Assembly: GCA_946886275.1 (NCBI GenBank)
Contig: CAMPIH010000029.1
Span: forward strand, 1-18,388
From: an uncultured Sphingosinicella sp.
GTDB taxonomy: Bacteria; Pseudomonadota; Alphaproteobacteria; Sphingomonadales; Sphingomonadaceae
Reading direction: 5' to 3'
Length of the DNA: 18,388 bases
Positions 9,516 to 17,123 of the stretch are shown here, in pieces. Within the stretch, counting starts at the first letter, position 1, and the number at the start of each line of letters is the position of its first letter. Made by a program: the position numbers and the translations under genes. A model generated the notes under the pieces. The model saw only the letters and a list, made by a program, of their open reading frames with translations. It made no database searches and had not been told where the DNA came from.

Positions 9516-9544
9516 CATATAGTGAGGCGGCCACTGGATGTGAA
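9516..9544 (-). promoter_or_regulatory. Sigma-70-type promoter of the tmRNA gene
   Basis: On the minus strand TTCACA (9544-9539) and TATATG (9521-9516) are separated by exactly 17 bp. Initiation 6-7 bases downstream would fall near 9510, just before the first acceptor-piece stem. It lies between the mscL stop codon (9566) and the tmRNA, so the RNA is transcribed on its own. Confidence 0.6.
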
Positions 9545-9565
9545 GTGAGGCGCCTTCGGCCCTGA

Positions 9566-10000
9566 TCAGAGCGGGTTGCGGCCTCGAAGCTCGTCCCTGA
9601 TCTCCCGCAGCAGCACCACTTCGGCCGCGTCGGCGGCGGCGGCCTCCTCGGCCTTCGGCCCGAGTCGACTGGCCCAGCGCACGAGAAGGAAGATGATGAA
9701 GGCGAGGATCAGGAAATTGATCAGGACGGTGACGAACTGGCCCCAGCCGAGAACCGGCGCCCCTGCCGCCTTCAACGCCTCATAATCGGTCATCGACCCG
9801 GAATAGCCGTCCGGGACCGGGCCGAGCAGGACGAAATAGCTCGAAAAATCCATGCCGCCGAAGATCGCGCCGACCACCGGCATGATGATGTCGTCGGTCA
9901 GCGAGGTGGTGATCGTAGCGAAGGCGGCGCCGATGATGACGGCGACGGCGAGATCGAGAACATTGCCGCGGGCGACGAAATCCCTGAATTCCTTCAGCAT
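9566..10000 (-). CDS. mscL: Large-conductance mechanosensitive channel MscL
   Basis: MscL is a homopentameric inner-membrane channel that opens under hypo-osmotic tension. The 144-residue product has the diagnostic N-terminus [24 protein letters not shown]. Its TM1 (about 14-46) includes the gate-lining Gly/Ala/Val stretch. A periplasmic loop of about 35 residues follows, then TM2 (about 85-108, [17 protein letters not shown]) and a cytoplasmic helix ([12 protein letters not shown]). ATG 10000 has a strong purine-rich ribosome-binding site (GAGGGAGGA). Upstream open frame lacks family similarity. It diverges from lemA with a 106-bp intergenic region and is followed by the tmRNA gene on the same strand. 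Confidence 0.97.
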   Translation of the reverse strand: MLKEFRDFVARGNVLDLAVAVIIGAAFATITTSLTDDIIMPVVGAIFGGMDFSSYFVLLGPVPDGYSGSMTDYEALKAAGAPVLGWGQFVTVLINFLILAFIIFLLVRWASRLGPKAEEAAAADAAEVVLLREIRDELRGRNPL

Positions 10001-10106
10001 GTCTTCCTCCCTCTCGAGCTTCGGAGCCAATCTTCGGCCCAGCCGTTGCGGTCCCGTTGCGAAATGCTTACTTCCCGCGGCACTGGATTGAAAGGGAGCC
10101 CCGTTC

Positions 10107-10706
10107 ATGAACCGAACGCGACTGATCGCCGTGCTTGCCCCGGTGCTGCTGTTCCTCTCCGCCTGCGGGGTCAATTCCATCCCCACCGCGGAGGAGAATG
10201 CGAAGGCCAAATGGGCTGACGTCCAGGCCGCCTACCAGCGCCGCGCCAATCTGATCCCGAACCTCGTCGCCACGGTTCGCGGCGCAGCGGCGTCCGAAGA
10301 ACGGATCCTGACCGGAGTGACCCAGGCCCGCGCCGACGCGACCGGGATCACGGTCTCGCCCGACCAGCTTACCGACCCGGCAGCCATGGCCCGCTTCCAG
10401 GAGGCGCAGAGCCGGTTGAGCGCCGCCATCATCCCGCTCCAGCGGCTCCAGGAGGCCTATCCGAATCTCCAGAGCCAGCAGAATTTCGCGACCCTGATGA
10501 GCCAGCTCGAAGGGACCGAGAATCGGATCAACATCTCGATCCGAGACTATAACGAGGCGGTCCGTGCCTATAATACCGAGATCCGGACCTTCCCGTCGGT
10601 AATCGGCGCGAAGATCATCTACGGTTCCGATCCGATGGTACCGTTCGAGGCGACGACTCCGAACGCCGACGTCGCGCCGACGGTCGATTTCGGCAACGGC
10701 AGCTGA
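10107..10706 (+). CDS. lemA: LemA family lipoprotein
   Basis: LemA proteins are membrane-anchored helical proteins of unclear function, repeatedly found beside TPM-domain genes. The 199-residue product begins with a lipoprotein signal ([20 protein letters not shown], Cys20) instead of the transmembrane helix of many homologues. The LemA domain starts at about residue 30, with the signature [20 protein letters not shown] and later [20 protein letters not shown]. Both are hallmarks of the family. AAAGGGAG (10091-10098) precedes ATG 10107 at good distance. A TPM-domain gene follows after a strong hairpin, supporting a shared envelope role. The lipid anchor suggests attachment to a membrane face outside the cytoplasm, which is inference. 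Confidence 0.93.
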   Translation: MNRTRLIAVLAPVLLFLSACGVNSIPTAEENAKAKWADVQAAYQRRANLIPNLVATVRGAAASEERILTGVTQARADATGITVSPDQLTDPAAMARFQEAQSRLSAAIIPLQRLQEAYPNLQSQQNFATLMSQLEGTENRINISIRDYNEAVRAYNTEIRTFPSVIGAKIIYGSDPMVPFEATTPNADVAPTVDFGNGS

Positions 10707-10744
10707 TCTTCCGGCCTTGCGCCCTTGTTCTCCGCTCATGCACA

Positions 10745-10779
10745 CGGGCGCCGCGCCGGCGGGCACGGTGCGGCGCCCG
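10745..10779 (+). promoter_or_regulatory. Very stable hairpin between lemA and the first TPM gene
   Basis: CGGGCGCCGC (10745-10754) is the exact inverse of GCGGCGCCCG (10770-10779). Four further pairs (one G-U) extend inward to a 7-nt loop at 10759-10765, for 14 bp in total. There is no T-run after it, so it is not a standard terminator. It ends 18 bp before ATG 10798. It may stabilise the lemA 3' end or limit translation of the next gene. Confidence 0.75.
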
Positions 10780-10797
10780 CCGTCCCGGCGTCGTGAC

Positions 10798-11607
10798 ATG
10801 ATCCGGAGCCTCCTTCTCCTGCTCGCCTTGCTGGTCGCCGCGCCGGCGGCAGCGCAGAGCTTTCCGGAACTGAGCGGCCGGGTCGTCGACCAGGCCGGAC
10901 TCCTGTCCCAGGAGCAGGAAGCGCAGCTCACCCAGAAGCTCGAGGCGCTCGAACAGGCCTCGTCACGCCAGCTGGTGATCGCGACGATCCGCAGCCTCGA
11001 GGATTATCCGATCGAGGATTATGGCTACCAGCTCGGACGGCATTGGGGGATCGGCCAGAGCGAGGCCAATAACGGCATCATCCTCATCGTCGCGCCGGCC
11101 GAGCGCAAGGTCCGGATCGAGGTCGGCTACGGACTCGAGCCGATCATGACCGACGCCTTGTCGCACCAGATCATCCAGCAGCAGATCCTGCCGCGCTTCC
11201 GCGACAATGATTATCCCGGCGGAATCGCTGCCGGCGCCGACGCGATCATCGCCCAGCTCCAGGCGCCGCCTGAGCTGGCCGAGCAAAGGGCGCTCGAGGC
11301 CGCCCGAGCCGAGCCGGGCAGCGGCAGTGACGGCGTCTCCGTCTTTCCCCTGATCGTCTGGATGATCATTCTCTTCTTCATCATCATCCCGATGATTCGA
11401 AGCGGGTTCGGCGGCCGCAAATATCGCGGCCGGCGGCGGCGCGGACTGCCGATCGTCATCTGGGGCCCCGGGCTCGGCGGCGGCTCCAGCGGCTCCTCGA
11501 GCGGCTGGGGCGGCGGCTCGTGGGGCGGCGGCGGTGGCGGCGGCTTCGGCGGCTTTTCCGGCGGCGGCGGCAGCTTCGGCGGCGGCGGCGCTTCGGGAGG
11601 TTGGTGA
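10798..11607 (+). CDS. TPM-domain membrane protein with Gly-rich tail (YgcG family)
   Basis: The 269-residue product starts with a signal peptide (MIRSLLLLLALLVAAPAAAQS). A TPM domain follows at about 28-155, with the signatures VVDQAGLLSQEQEAQL, NGIILIVAPAERKVRIEVGYGLEPIMTD and YPGGIAAGADAII. It then has one transmembrane helix at about 181-200, a basic RRRR cluster at 212-215, and a Gly/Ser tail ending GGASGGW. This is the classical YgcG/TPM architecture, with the TPM domain outside the cytoplasmic membrane. ATG 10798 is chosen because the signal peptide begins there and the upstream frame runs through a stable hairpin. Its own ribosome-binding site is poor, so translation may depend on lemA. 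Its stop overlaps the next start (ATGA). TPM domains have been linked to photosystem repair and phosphatase activity in plants; the bacterial role is unsettled. Confidence 0.9.
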   Translation: MIRSLLLLLALLVAAPAAAQSFPELSGRVVDQAGLLSQEQEAQLTQKLEALEQASSRQLVIATIRSLEDYPIEDYGYQLGRHWGIGQSEANNGIILIVAPAERKVRIEVGYGLEPIMTDALSHQIIQQQILPRFRDNDYPGGIAAGADAIIAQLQAPPELAEQRALEAARAEPGSGSDGVSVFPLIVWMIILFFIIIPMIRSGFGGRKYRGRRRRGLPIVIWGPGLGGGSSGSSSGWGGGSWGGGGGGGFGGFSGGGGSFGGGGASGGW

Positions 11608-12281
11608 TGACGCGGTTGAGCCCGGAAGATCATGAGATCGTTACCGCCGCGGTCGCCGCGGCTGAGGAGCGGAGCGATGGCGAGGTCGTGACGATCGTCG
11701 CCGGCCGTTCCGATTCCTATCATGACGTCGCGCTCCATTATTCGGTGCTGGCGATGCTGATCGTCCCGGCGCTCCTGGCGCTGATCCCGCAGGGGTGGAT
11801 CGATTGGGCCGAAGGCCTGATGCTCGGCTGGAACGGCGAGTTCGGTCGAGCCGCGGCGATGGTCGTCCTGTTCGTCCTGCTCGTCCTGGCGTTCCTGATC
11901 GTTCGATTGGCCCTCGCCTCGATGCCGCTGCGCATGGCGCTGACTCCAGGCCGGACCAAGTCGCGGCGAGTCCATCATCGGGCGGTTCAGCTGTTCCGGT
12001 CCGGCTGCGAGCTGAAGACGAGAGGCCGAACCGGGATCCTCATCTACCTCTCGCTTGCCGAGCATCGCGCCGAGATCGTCGCCGATCAGGCGATCGCCAG
12101 CCAGGTCGAGCCCGAAACATGGGGCGAGGCGATGGAGGCCATGATCGAGCAGGTGAAAGCGGGACGGCCGGGCGAGGGCATGGCCGCCGCGGTCGAGAAG
12201 GTGTCGGAGGTGCTCGCCCGGATCCTTCCCAAGTCGAGCGACAATCCCAACGAACTGCCCGACAGGCTGATCGAATTATGA
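11607..12281 (+). CDS. Second TPM-domain membrane protein, domain interrupted by two TM helices
   Basis: The 224-residue product begins MTRLSPEDHEIVTAAVAAAEERSDGEVVTIVAGRSD, the first half of a TPM fold without a signal peptide. Two hydrophobic helices follow (about 45-62 and 82-104), then the second half (RRVHHRAVQLFRSGCELKTRGRTGILIYLSLAEHRAEIVADQAI) and a helical C-terminus ending in LPDRLIEL. The family is the shorter TPM partner found next to LemA and the YgcG-type TPM gene. The soluble halves probably meet on the cytoplasmic side, the opposite face from its neighbour, which is inference from topology. ATG 11607 overlaps the previous stop (ATGA) and has GGGAGG at 11595-11600. The 3' end overlaps the NUDIX start, again as ATGA. 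Confidence 0.85.
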   Translation: MTRLSPEDHEIVTAAVAAAEERSDGEVVTIVAGRSDSYHDVALHYSVLAMLIVPALLALIPQGWIDWAEGLMLGWNGEFGRAAAMVVLFVLLVLAFLIVRLALASMPLRMALTPGRTKSRRVHHRAVQLFRSGCELKTRGRTGILIYLSLAEHRAEIVADQAIASQVEPETWGEAMEAMIEQVKAGRPGEGMAAAVEKVSEVLARILPKSSDNPNELPDRLIEL

Positions 12282-12823
12282 GCTCCGACGCCGAGGCGCC
12301 GGAAGAGACGGTCTGGGAGGGAAGGTTCATCGCCGCGAAGCGCCGTGGCAAGTGGGAATATGTCTCGCGCACGCGCGGCGTCAGCGCCGCCGTCATCCTT
12401 GCCGTCGACGACGGCGACGTCCTTCTCGTCGAGCAGTTCCGGGCACCGCTCCAGTCGCTCTGCCTCGAGCTTCCGGCCGGCCTGATCGGCGACGATACGC
12501 AAGGCGAGCGGGCGGAAGACGCGGCGATCCGCGAGCTCGAGGAGGAGACCGGCTACAAGGCGGAGCGGATGATCGACCTCGGCCGTTTCCATGCCTCGCC
12601 GGGAATGTCTTCCGAAGGCTTCACCCTGCTGCGGGCGGAGGGCCTGACCAGGACCGGCAACGGCGGCGGCGTGGAGTCGGAGGACATCGTCGTCCATCGC
12701 GTGCCGCTCGAGCAGGTTCCCGCCTTCGTCGATCGAAAGCGCGCCGAAGGCTGCGCGATCGACGTGAAGATGCTCATCCTGCTTGCAGAGGATATCGTGG
12801 CGGCGGCCCGGGCTGCAGAGTGA
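12278..12823 (+). CDS. NUDIX hydrolase, ADP-ribose pyrophosphatase type
   Basis: The 181-residue product shows a perfect NUDIX box: G71, E77, then R85-E86-L87 and E89-E90 with G92 (GDDTQGE...RELEEETGY). The preceding LELPAGLI and the upstream VEQFRAPL are typical of ADP-ribose pyrophosphatases (NudF-like), which split ADP-ribose or related nucleoside diphosphate sugars into AMP and a phosphosugar. Glutamates in the box bind Mg2+. The start codon overlaps the stop of the second TPM gene (ATGA), so it is translationally coupled to the TPM pair. This may reflect operon packing more than shared function. Substrate cannot be assigned firmly from sequence. Confidence 0.92.
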   Translation: MSSDAEAPEETVWEGRFIAAKRRGKWEYVSRTRGVSAAVILAVDDGDVLLVEQFRAPLQSLCLELPAGLIGDDTQGERAEDAAIRELEEETGYKAERMIDLGRFHASPGMSSEGFTLLRAEGLTRTGNGGGVESEDIVVHRVPLEQVPAFVDRKRAEGCAIDVKMLILLAEDIVAAARAAE

Positions 12824-12862
12824 GCCGGACGCCGCGGCGCCCGTGGGGGACCGCCTGACCGG

Positions 12863-13141
12863 CTAGCGGAAATTGTCCGCGTAGGCCTGCAGCTTCAGCT
12901 TCGGCTGGTCGGCCGGAACGACGTGATAATCGATCCCCGAGCGCTCGGCATAGCTCTTCGCCGCCTCGAGCGTCGGAAAGGTCAGCCTGACCTGCTCCTG
13001 AGTATCGGCACCGCCCGACCAGCCGGTCAGCGGGTCGGGCCGCTTGGCGGCACGCGATTCGAACTGGAGCACCCATTCTCCGGTGCGGGCTTTGCCCGAC
13101 TGCATCGCGTTGCGGTAGCGCTGGTAGAGACGTGCGGCCAT
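12863..13141 (-). CDS. ETC complex I subunit, NDUFS4-like accessory protein
   Basis: The 92-residue product (MAARLYQRYRNAMQSGKARTGEWVLQFE) matches the alphaproteobacterial homologue of the mitochondrial NDUFS4 (18 kDa) complex I accessory subunit. It has the conserved KRPDPLTGWSGGADTQEQV core, FPTLEAAKSYAER, YHVVP and the terminal LQAYADNFR. The protein sits on the peripheral arm near the NADH-oxidising module. Its presence is typical of alphaproteobacteria. ATG 13141 is preferred over GTG 13144 because AGGAG lies 7 bp upstream of it. It is a single gene here, convergent with the NUDIX gene, away from the nuo cluster. Confidence 0.92.
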   Translation of the reverse strand: MAARLYQRYRNAMQSGKARTGEWVLQFESRAAKRPDPLTGWSGGADTQEQVRLTFPTLEAAKSYAERSGIDYHVVPADQPKLKLQAYADNFR

Positions 13142-13157
13142 CACTCACTCCTGGGGA

Positions 13158-13170
13158 GCCTGAATCAGGC
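13158..13170. promoter_or_regulatory. Palindrome upstream of the NDUFS4-like gene
   Basis: GCCTGA (13158-13163) and TCAGGC (13165-13170) are perfect 6-bp arms around a single A, 16 bp upstream of the start codon at 13141. An arm spacing of one base is too tight for a hairpin and suits a dimeric protein-binding site. No regulator is indicated by the sequence. Confidence 0.3.
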
Positions 13171-13217
13171 CCCTATCCTGTCGGCGAATGCCGCCTTGCG
13201 CGCCGTTTATCAAGCGG

Positions 13218-13718
13218 TCAGGGCAAGGCGGCGACGCACTCGCCAAGGCTCCTGATCGCCCCCTCGGCGCCGTCGAAGCTCAGTTCGCTGATCGTCGCGT
13301 CCCGACGGGAAAGCCTGAGCCCCCTGGCGCCGGCCATGTCCTCGAGCACCGGGGTCATCGCATTGGCCGTGAAACCGAGGCTGATCACGCCGTCGACGCT
13401 GCCATCGTCATTCTCGCTCGGGAAGGTACGGGCGACGAGATCCGGCCAGCTTCCGCCATTGCCGCGAAAATCGAGGACATAGCCGGAATCGCTCATGTCC
13501 GGCAGCGCCCAGCCGCTATTTCCGACGAGCAGTCGCAACGGCGTCTCGGGCAGGTCCGGATCGATCGACAAGGTCAGGATCGTGTTGCCGTCGCCGCCGA
13601 ATTCGCGGGTCATCAGGCAGGAGCTGCCGGCGCGCGCGATATGCCAGCCCTCCGTCTCGCCGAGCGCCTGGAATTCCTCCTGCACGAGGACGGCGGCAAG
13701 CAGCAACCAAGGGGACAT
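13218..13718 (-). CDS. Small exported hypothetical protein
   Basis: The 166-residue product begins with a short hydrophobic segment (MSPWLLLAAVLVQ) that looks like a minimal signal peptide. No domain is recognised. It has two cysteines, Cys34 (AGSSCLM) and Cys161 (GECVAALP), placed so that they could form a disulfide across the fold. The sequence is otherwise mixed beta-like with SFDGAEGAIRSLGECV at the end. AAAGG lies 7 bp before ATG 13718. Similar small invasion-associated-locus-B-like or YjbH-type exported proteins exist in alphaproteobacteria, but the match is too loose to name. It diverges from the molybdoenzyme gene and follows the same strand as the NDUFS4-like gene, 77 bp upstream of it. 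Confidence 0.7.
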   Translation of the reverse strand: MSPWLLLAAVLVQEEFQALGETEGWHIARAGSSCLMTREFGGDGNTILTLSIDPDLPETPLRLLVGNSGWALPDMSDSGYVLDFRGNGGSWPDLVARTFPSENDDGSVDGVISLGFTANAMTPVLEDMAGARGLRLSRRDATISELSFDGAEGAIRSLGECVAALP

Positions 13719-13846
13719 GACCGGCCTTTCGTCTCGCGCGTCGGCGCAGGATGCGGCGGCGCGGGCGCGAGGACAACGCACTGCTCCGTGCTTTGGCTGC
13801 GATCAAGGTCTGGCGGCTGCGGCGACGACTCAATAGAGCCGGTCCA

Positions 13847-16087
13847 ATGGCGAAAGGCGATCAGGGCAAGGGGGACGTCCGGGGCAAGGCGATCAGCCGT
13901 CGGTCCCTGCTCGTCGGCGGCGGGGTCGGCGCCGGGCTCGTCCTCGCCTGGTCGGTCTGGCCGCGAAGCTATTCGCCGAATCTGCGCGCCGCGCCGGGCG
14001 AGACCCTGTTCAACGCCTTCCTGAAGATCGGAAACGACGGCCGGGTGATCGTCGCCGTGCCGCAGGCCGAGCTCGGCCAGGGCGTCTATACGAGCCTTCC
14101 TCAGATCCTCGCCGACGAGCTGGGCGCGGACTGGCGCACGGTGTCGGTGGAGCCGGCGCCGATCAGCCCGCTCTACGCCAACACCCTGGTTGCCGGCGAA
14201 AGCGCCGGCGACAGCTTTCCCGCTCTGCTTCGCGGCGTCGGCCGCTGGACCGCGCGCGAATATGCCACCCGCGGGGCGCTCATGCTGACCGGAGGATCGA
14301 CCTCGATCCGCGCCTTCGAGGCGCGCATGCAGGAGGCGGGAGCCGGAGCGCGCGCCTTGCTCAGCATGGCCGCGGCGGAGCGATGGGACGTCGATTGGCA
14401 GGAGCTGGACAGCCATGGCGGCTTCGTCTGGCGCGGCCAGGACCGGATCGCCTTCGCCGAGCTCGCCGAAGCGGCGGCCGGCCATGAATTGCCGGACGAT
14501 CTGCCGATCCGCGGCGGTACCGAAAATCGGCTCGTGGGCCAGCCGCTCGACCGGCTCGACGTTCCGGCGAAGATCGACGGCTCGGCTGTCTTCGCCGGCG
14601 ACGTCCGGCTGCCGGACATGGTCTATGCGGCGGTCCGAAGCGCACCTCCGGGGAGCCGCCGGGTCGGACTCGATCGCGAATCCGCCGACCGGCTTCACGG
14701 CGTGATCTCGCTGATCGAGCATCCGGACTGGGTGGCGGTGGTCGGCACCAACTGGTGGGCGGCGGCACGAGCGCTCGACGCGCTTCGCCCGCGCTGGGCG
14801 CTGCCCGGCGATCTTCCGACCAGCGCCGGCCTGTCGGCAACCCTCGCCGCCGCCCTCGACAGCGGCGATCCGGAGCGCACCTTCGAGGCCGGCGATCTCG
14901 GCGCGGTCGGCGGCGCCAGCCCGGTCACCGCCCGTTACGAGGTCGGACTCGCCCCCGGCGCCTCGCTCGAACCGCTGACCGCGACCGCCCGGGTCACCGG
15001 CGACCGGATCGAGATCTGGGCGCCGACCCAGGCGCCCGGGCTCGCCCGCGACGCCGCCGCACGCGCGCTCGGCGTCCCGGAAAGCTCGGTCACCTTGTAT
15101 CCGACCCTGGTGGGCGGCGGTTATGGCCGCAAGCTCGAGATCGCGGCGATCGAGCAGGCGGCGCTCATCGCGATGAAGGTGCGTCGCCCGGTCCAGCTCA
15201 CCTGGCCGCGGATCCAGGAGATCCAGCGCGACAGCTTCCGCCCGCCCGCGGCAGCGCGGATGACGGCCTGGATGCGGCAGGGGATGATCGCCGGCTGGCA
15301 GGCGCGGATCGCCGCCCCCGAAACCGGTCGCGAGGTAGCTCGCCGGATCGGCGCTTCCGAAAGCCTGTTCCGGCCCGGCGGAAGCGCCGTCGCCGGAGCC
15401 TCGCCCCCTTACGGCATCGCCAATGTCGCGATCGACCATGTGTCGGTCGAAATCGGCGTCGAGACGGGCATCTGGAGATCGGCGGCGCACAGCTACACCT
15501 GCTTCTTCACCGAATGCTTCGTCGACGAATTGGCGCGCGCGGCCGGCCACGAGCCGCTCTCGTTCCGGATGCAGATGCTCGGCACCAATCCCCGCCTCGC
15601 CCGGGTCCTCGCCACCGCCACCTCGATCGGGGGCTGGGACGGCGGCGCTCCCGGAAGCAGCATGGGAATCGCCGCTCACAGCGCTTTCGGCTCGCACGTC
15701 GCGACCCTGGTGGAGATCGAGGTCGGCGCCGACCAGAAGGTGCGGGTGCTTCGCGCGGTTTGCGCCGTCGATTGCGGCCGGATCGTCAATCCCGAGATCG
15801 TCCGCCAGCAGATCGAGGGCGGGATCGTCCATGGCATCTCGGCGGCGACGGGGGCGCCGATCGACTTTGCCGGCGGCCTTCCGACGGCCCGGATGATCGG
15901 CGACTACGACCTTCCGATCCTTCGCAATTCGCCGGACGTGACGGTCGAGCTGATCGAAAGCGACGAGGAGCCGGGCGGGATCACCGAGCTCGCCGTTCCG
16001 ACCGCCGCTCCGGCGGTGGCCAACGCCTTGTTCGCGTTGACCGGCCAGAGGCTGAGGAGTCTGCCGCTCGTGATCGGAAGCCGGTGA
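13847..16087 (+). CDS. Tat-exported molybdopterin dehydrogenase large subunit (IorB/aldehyde oxidase type)
   Basis: The 746-residue product begins with a twin-arginine signal (ISRRSLLVGGGVGAG, RR at 18-19), so it is probably exported folded. The N-terminal half has LGQGVYTSLPQILADELGADW, the IorB-type cofactor-contact block, followed by a hammerhead domain near 230-320 (RLDVPAKIDGSAVFAGDVRLPDMV). VGGGYGRKLE lies further on. The C-terminus GGITELAVPTAAPAVANALF has Glu714 where xanthine-dehydrogenase-family enzymes keep the catalytic glutamate; the usual GxGEPGTPP around it is altered. ATG 13847 is chosen over ATG 13751. The 32 codons between lack the strong GC3 bias and would crowd the divergent gene. 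The usual [2Fe-2S] small subunit (IorA) is not in the window. Substrate unknown. Its stop overlaps hemH. Confidence 0.85.
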   Translation: MAKGDQGKGDVRGKAISRRSLLVGGGVGAGLVLAWSVWPRSYSPNLRAAPGETLFNAFLKIGNDGRVIVAVPQAELGQGVYTSLPQILADELGADWRTVSVEPAPISPLYANTLVAGESAGDSFPALLRGVGRWTAREYATRGALMLTGGSTSIRAFEARMQEAGAGARALLSMAAAERWDVDWQELDSHGGFVWRGQDRIAFAELAEAAAGHELPDDLPIRGGTENRLVGQPLDRLDVPAKIDGSAVFAGDVRLPDMVYAAVRSAPPGSRRVGLDRESADRLHGVISLIEHPDWVAVVGTNWWAAARALDALRPRWALPGDLPTSAGLSATLAAALDSGDPERTFEAGDLGAVGGASPVTARYEVGLAPGASLEPLTATARVTGDRIEIWAPTQAPGLARDAAARALGVPESSVTLYPTLVGGGYGRKLEIAAIEQAALIAMKVRRPVQLTWPRIQEIQRDSFRPPAAARMTAWMRQGMIAGWQARIAAPETGREVARRIGASESLFRPGGSAVAGASPPYGIANVAIDHVSVEIGVETGIWRSAAHSYTCFFTECFVDELARAAGHEPLSFRMQMLGTNPRLARVLATATSIGGWDGGAPGSSMGIAAHSAFGSHVATLVEIEVGADQKVRVLRAVCAVDCGRIVNPEIVRQQIEGGIVHGISAATGAPIDFAGGLPTARMIGDYDLPILRNSPDVTVELIESDEEPGGITELAVPTAAPAVANALFALTGQRLRSLPLVIGSR

Positions 16088-17091
16088 ATCCGCCCGCTGA
16101 CCACCCGGACCTGCCGGCGCCGAAGATCGGCGTCCTCCTGGTCAATCTGGGCACACCCAATGCGCCGGAGCCGAAGGCGGTGAAGCTCTATCTGAAGGAA
16201 TTTCTCTCCGATCCGCGGGTGGTCGAGATCCCGCAACTCGTCTGGCAGCCGATCCTGCGCGGGATCATCCTCAACACCCGCCCGAAAAAATCGGCGCACG
16301 CCTATCGCCAGGTATGGACCGCGCAAGGCTCGCCGCTGGCGGCGATCACCGCTCGCCAGGCGGCGGCCCTGAAGGACAGGTTCGGCCGCGACGTCATCGT
16401 CGATCATGCGATGCGCTACGGCAAGCCGGCGATCGCCGAGCGGCTGGACTCGCTCAAGGCGATGGGCTGCGATCGGATCCTGATCGCGCCGCTCTATCCG
16501 CAATATTGCGCGGCGACGACGGCGACCGCCAATGACGAGGCCTTCGCCCATCTGCGCCGGATGCGCTGGCAGCCGGCGATCCGGACCCTTCCGCCTTATC
16601 ATGACGAGCCCGGCTATATCTCGGCCCTGAGGTCGGTGATCCAGCTCGAGCTGGCGCGGCTGGACTTCGAGCCGGAAGCGATCGTCGCGAGCTTCCACGG
16701 AATGCCGCAGCGGACGCTCGAACTGGGCGATCCCTATCACTGCCATTGCCGGAAAACCGCGCGGCTTCTCTCCAAGGCACTCGGAGTCGATCTGATCACC
16801 GCCTTCCAGTCGCGCTTCGGCCGCGCCAGATGGCTTGAACCGGCGACCGACAAGGTCCTGACCGAGCTGCCCGCCAGAGGCATGAAGAAGGTGGCGGTGG
16901 TCGCGCCGGGCTTTGCAGCGGACTGCCTGGAGACGCTCGAGGAACTGGCGATCCGCGGCCGCGACACCTTTCTCGCCGCCGGCGGCACGCATTTCGCCTA
17001 TCTGCCGTGTCTCAATGACAGCGAGGCGGGGTTGGCCATGCTCCAGGCCCTCATCAGGCGCGAACTTGAAGGATGGCTGCAGCCCGAATAA
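16084..17091 (+). CDS. hemH: Ferrochelatase
   Basis: Ferrochelatase inserts Fe2+ into protoporphyrin IX, the last step of the common haem pathway. The 335-residue product starts at GTG 16084 (VNPPADHPDLPAPKIGVLLVNLGTP), whose GTGA overlaps the stop of the molybdoenzyme. Family landmarks are LLVNLGTP, AMRYGKP, the catalytic His205 in FHGMPQR, and Glu283 in PGFAADCLETLEE. Cysteines at 142, 220, 222 (CHC) and 281 are of interest because the Caulobacter enzyme has been reported to hold a [2Fe-2S] cluster; I cannot say whether these are the ligands. GGAAG precedes the GTG at short distance. Only HemH of the haem pathway is encoded in this window. Confidence 0.96.
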   Translation: MNPPADHPDLPAPKIGVLLVNLGTPNAPEPKAVKLYLKEFLSDPRVVEIPQLVWQPILRGIILNTRPKKSAHAYRQVWTAQGSPLAAITARQAAALKDRFGRDVIVDHAMRYGKPAIAERLDSLKAMGCDRILIAPLYPQYCAATTATANDEAFAHLRRMRWQPAIRTLPPYHDEPGYISALRSVIQLELARLDFEPEAIVASFHGMPQRTLELGDPYHCHCRKTARLLSKALGVDLITAFQSRFGRARWLEPATDKVLTELPARGMKKVAVVAPGFAADCLETLEELAIRGRDTFLAAGGTHFAYLPCLNDSEAGLAMLQALIRRELEGWLQPE

Positions 17092-17123
17092 GCCCCTTTT
17101 CCGAATAACAACAGGAGAGGCAC

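Noticed and set aside
9145..9522. Plus-strand open frames containing LVEPPGTAPGSAVPMTRR-like text
   Set aside because: These lie antisense to the tmRNA acceptor and coding pieces; such spurious products are often annotated over RNA genes.
12824..12862. GC-rich palindromic gap between the NUDIX and NDUFS4-like genes as a terminator
   Set aside because: A CGCCGCGGCG palindrome and distant GCCGG/CCGGC arms exist, but no stable short-loop stem and no T-run on either strand.
13751..13846. Extended N-terminus of the molybdoenzyme from ATG 13751
   Set aside because: Codons here have weak GC3 bias, no spaced ribosome-binding site, and the Tat signal is placed better from ATG 13847.
13613..15832. 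739-codon open frame on the minus strand opposite the molybdoenzyme
   Set aside because: GC-driven antisense frame with Arg/Asp/Ala composition; it overlaps two genes with clear protein motifs.
14755..16083. Long upstream extension of the hemH frame
   Set aside because: It is out of frame with the molybdoenzyme, Arg-rich and motif-free; ferrochelatase similarity begins just after GTG 16084.
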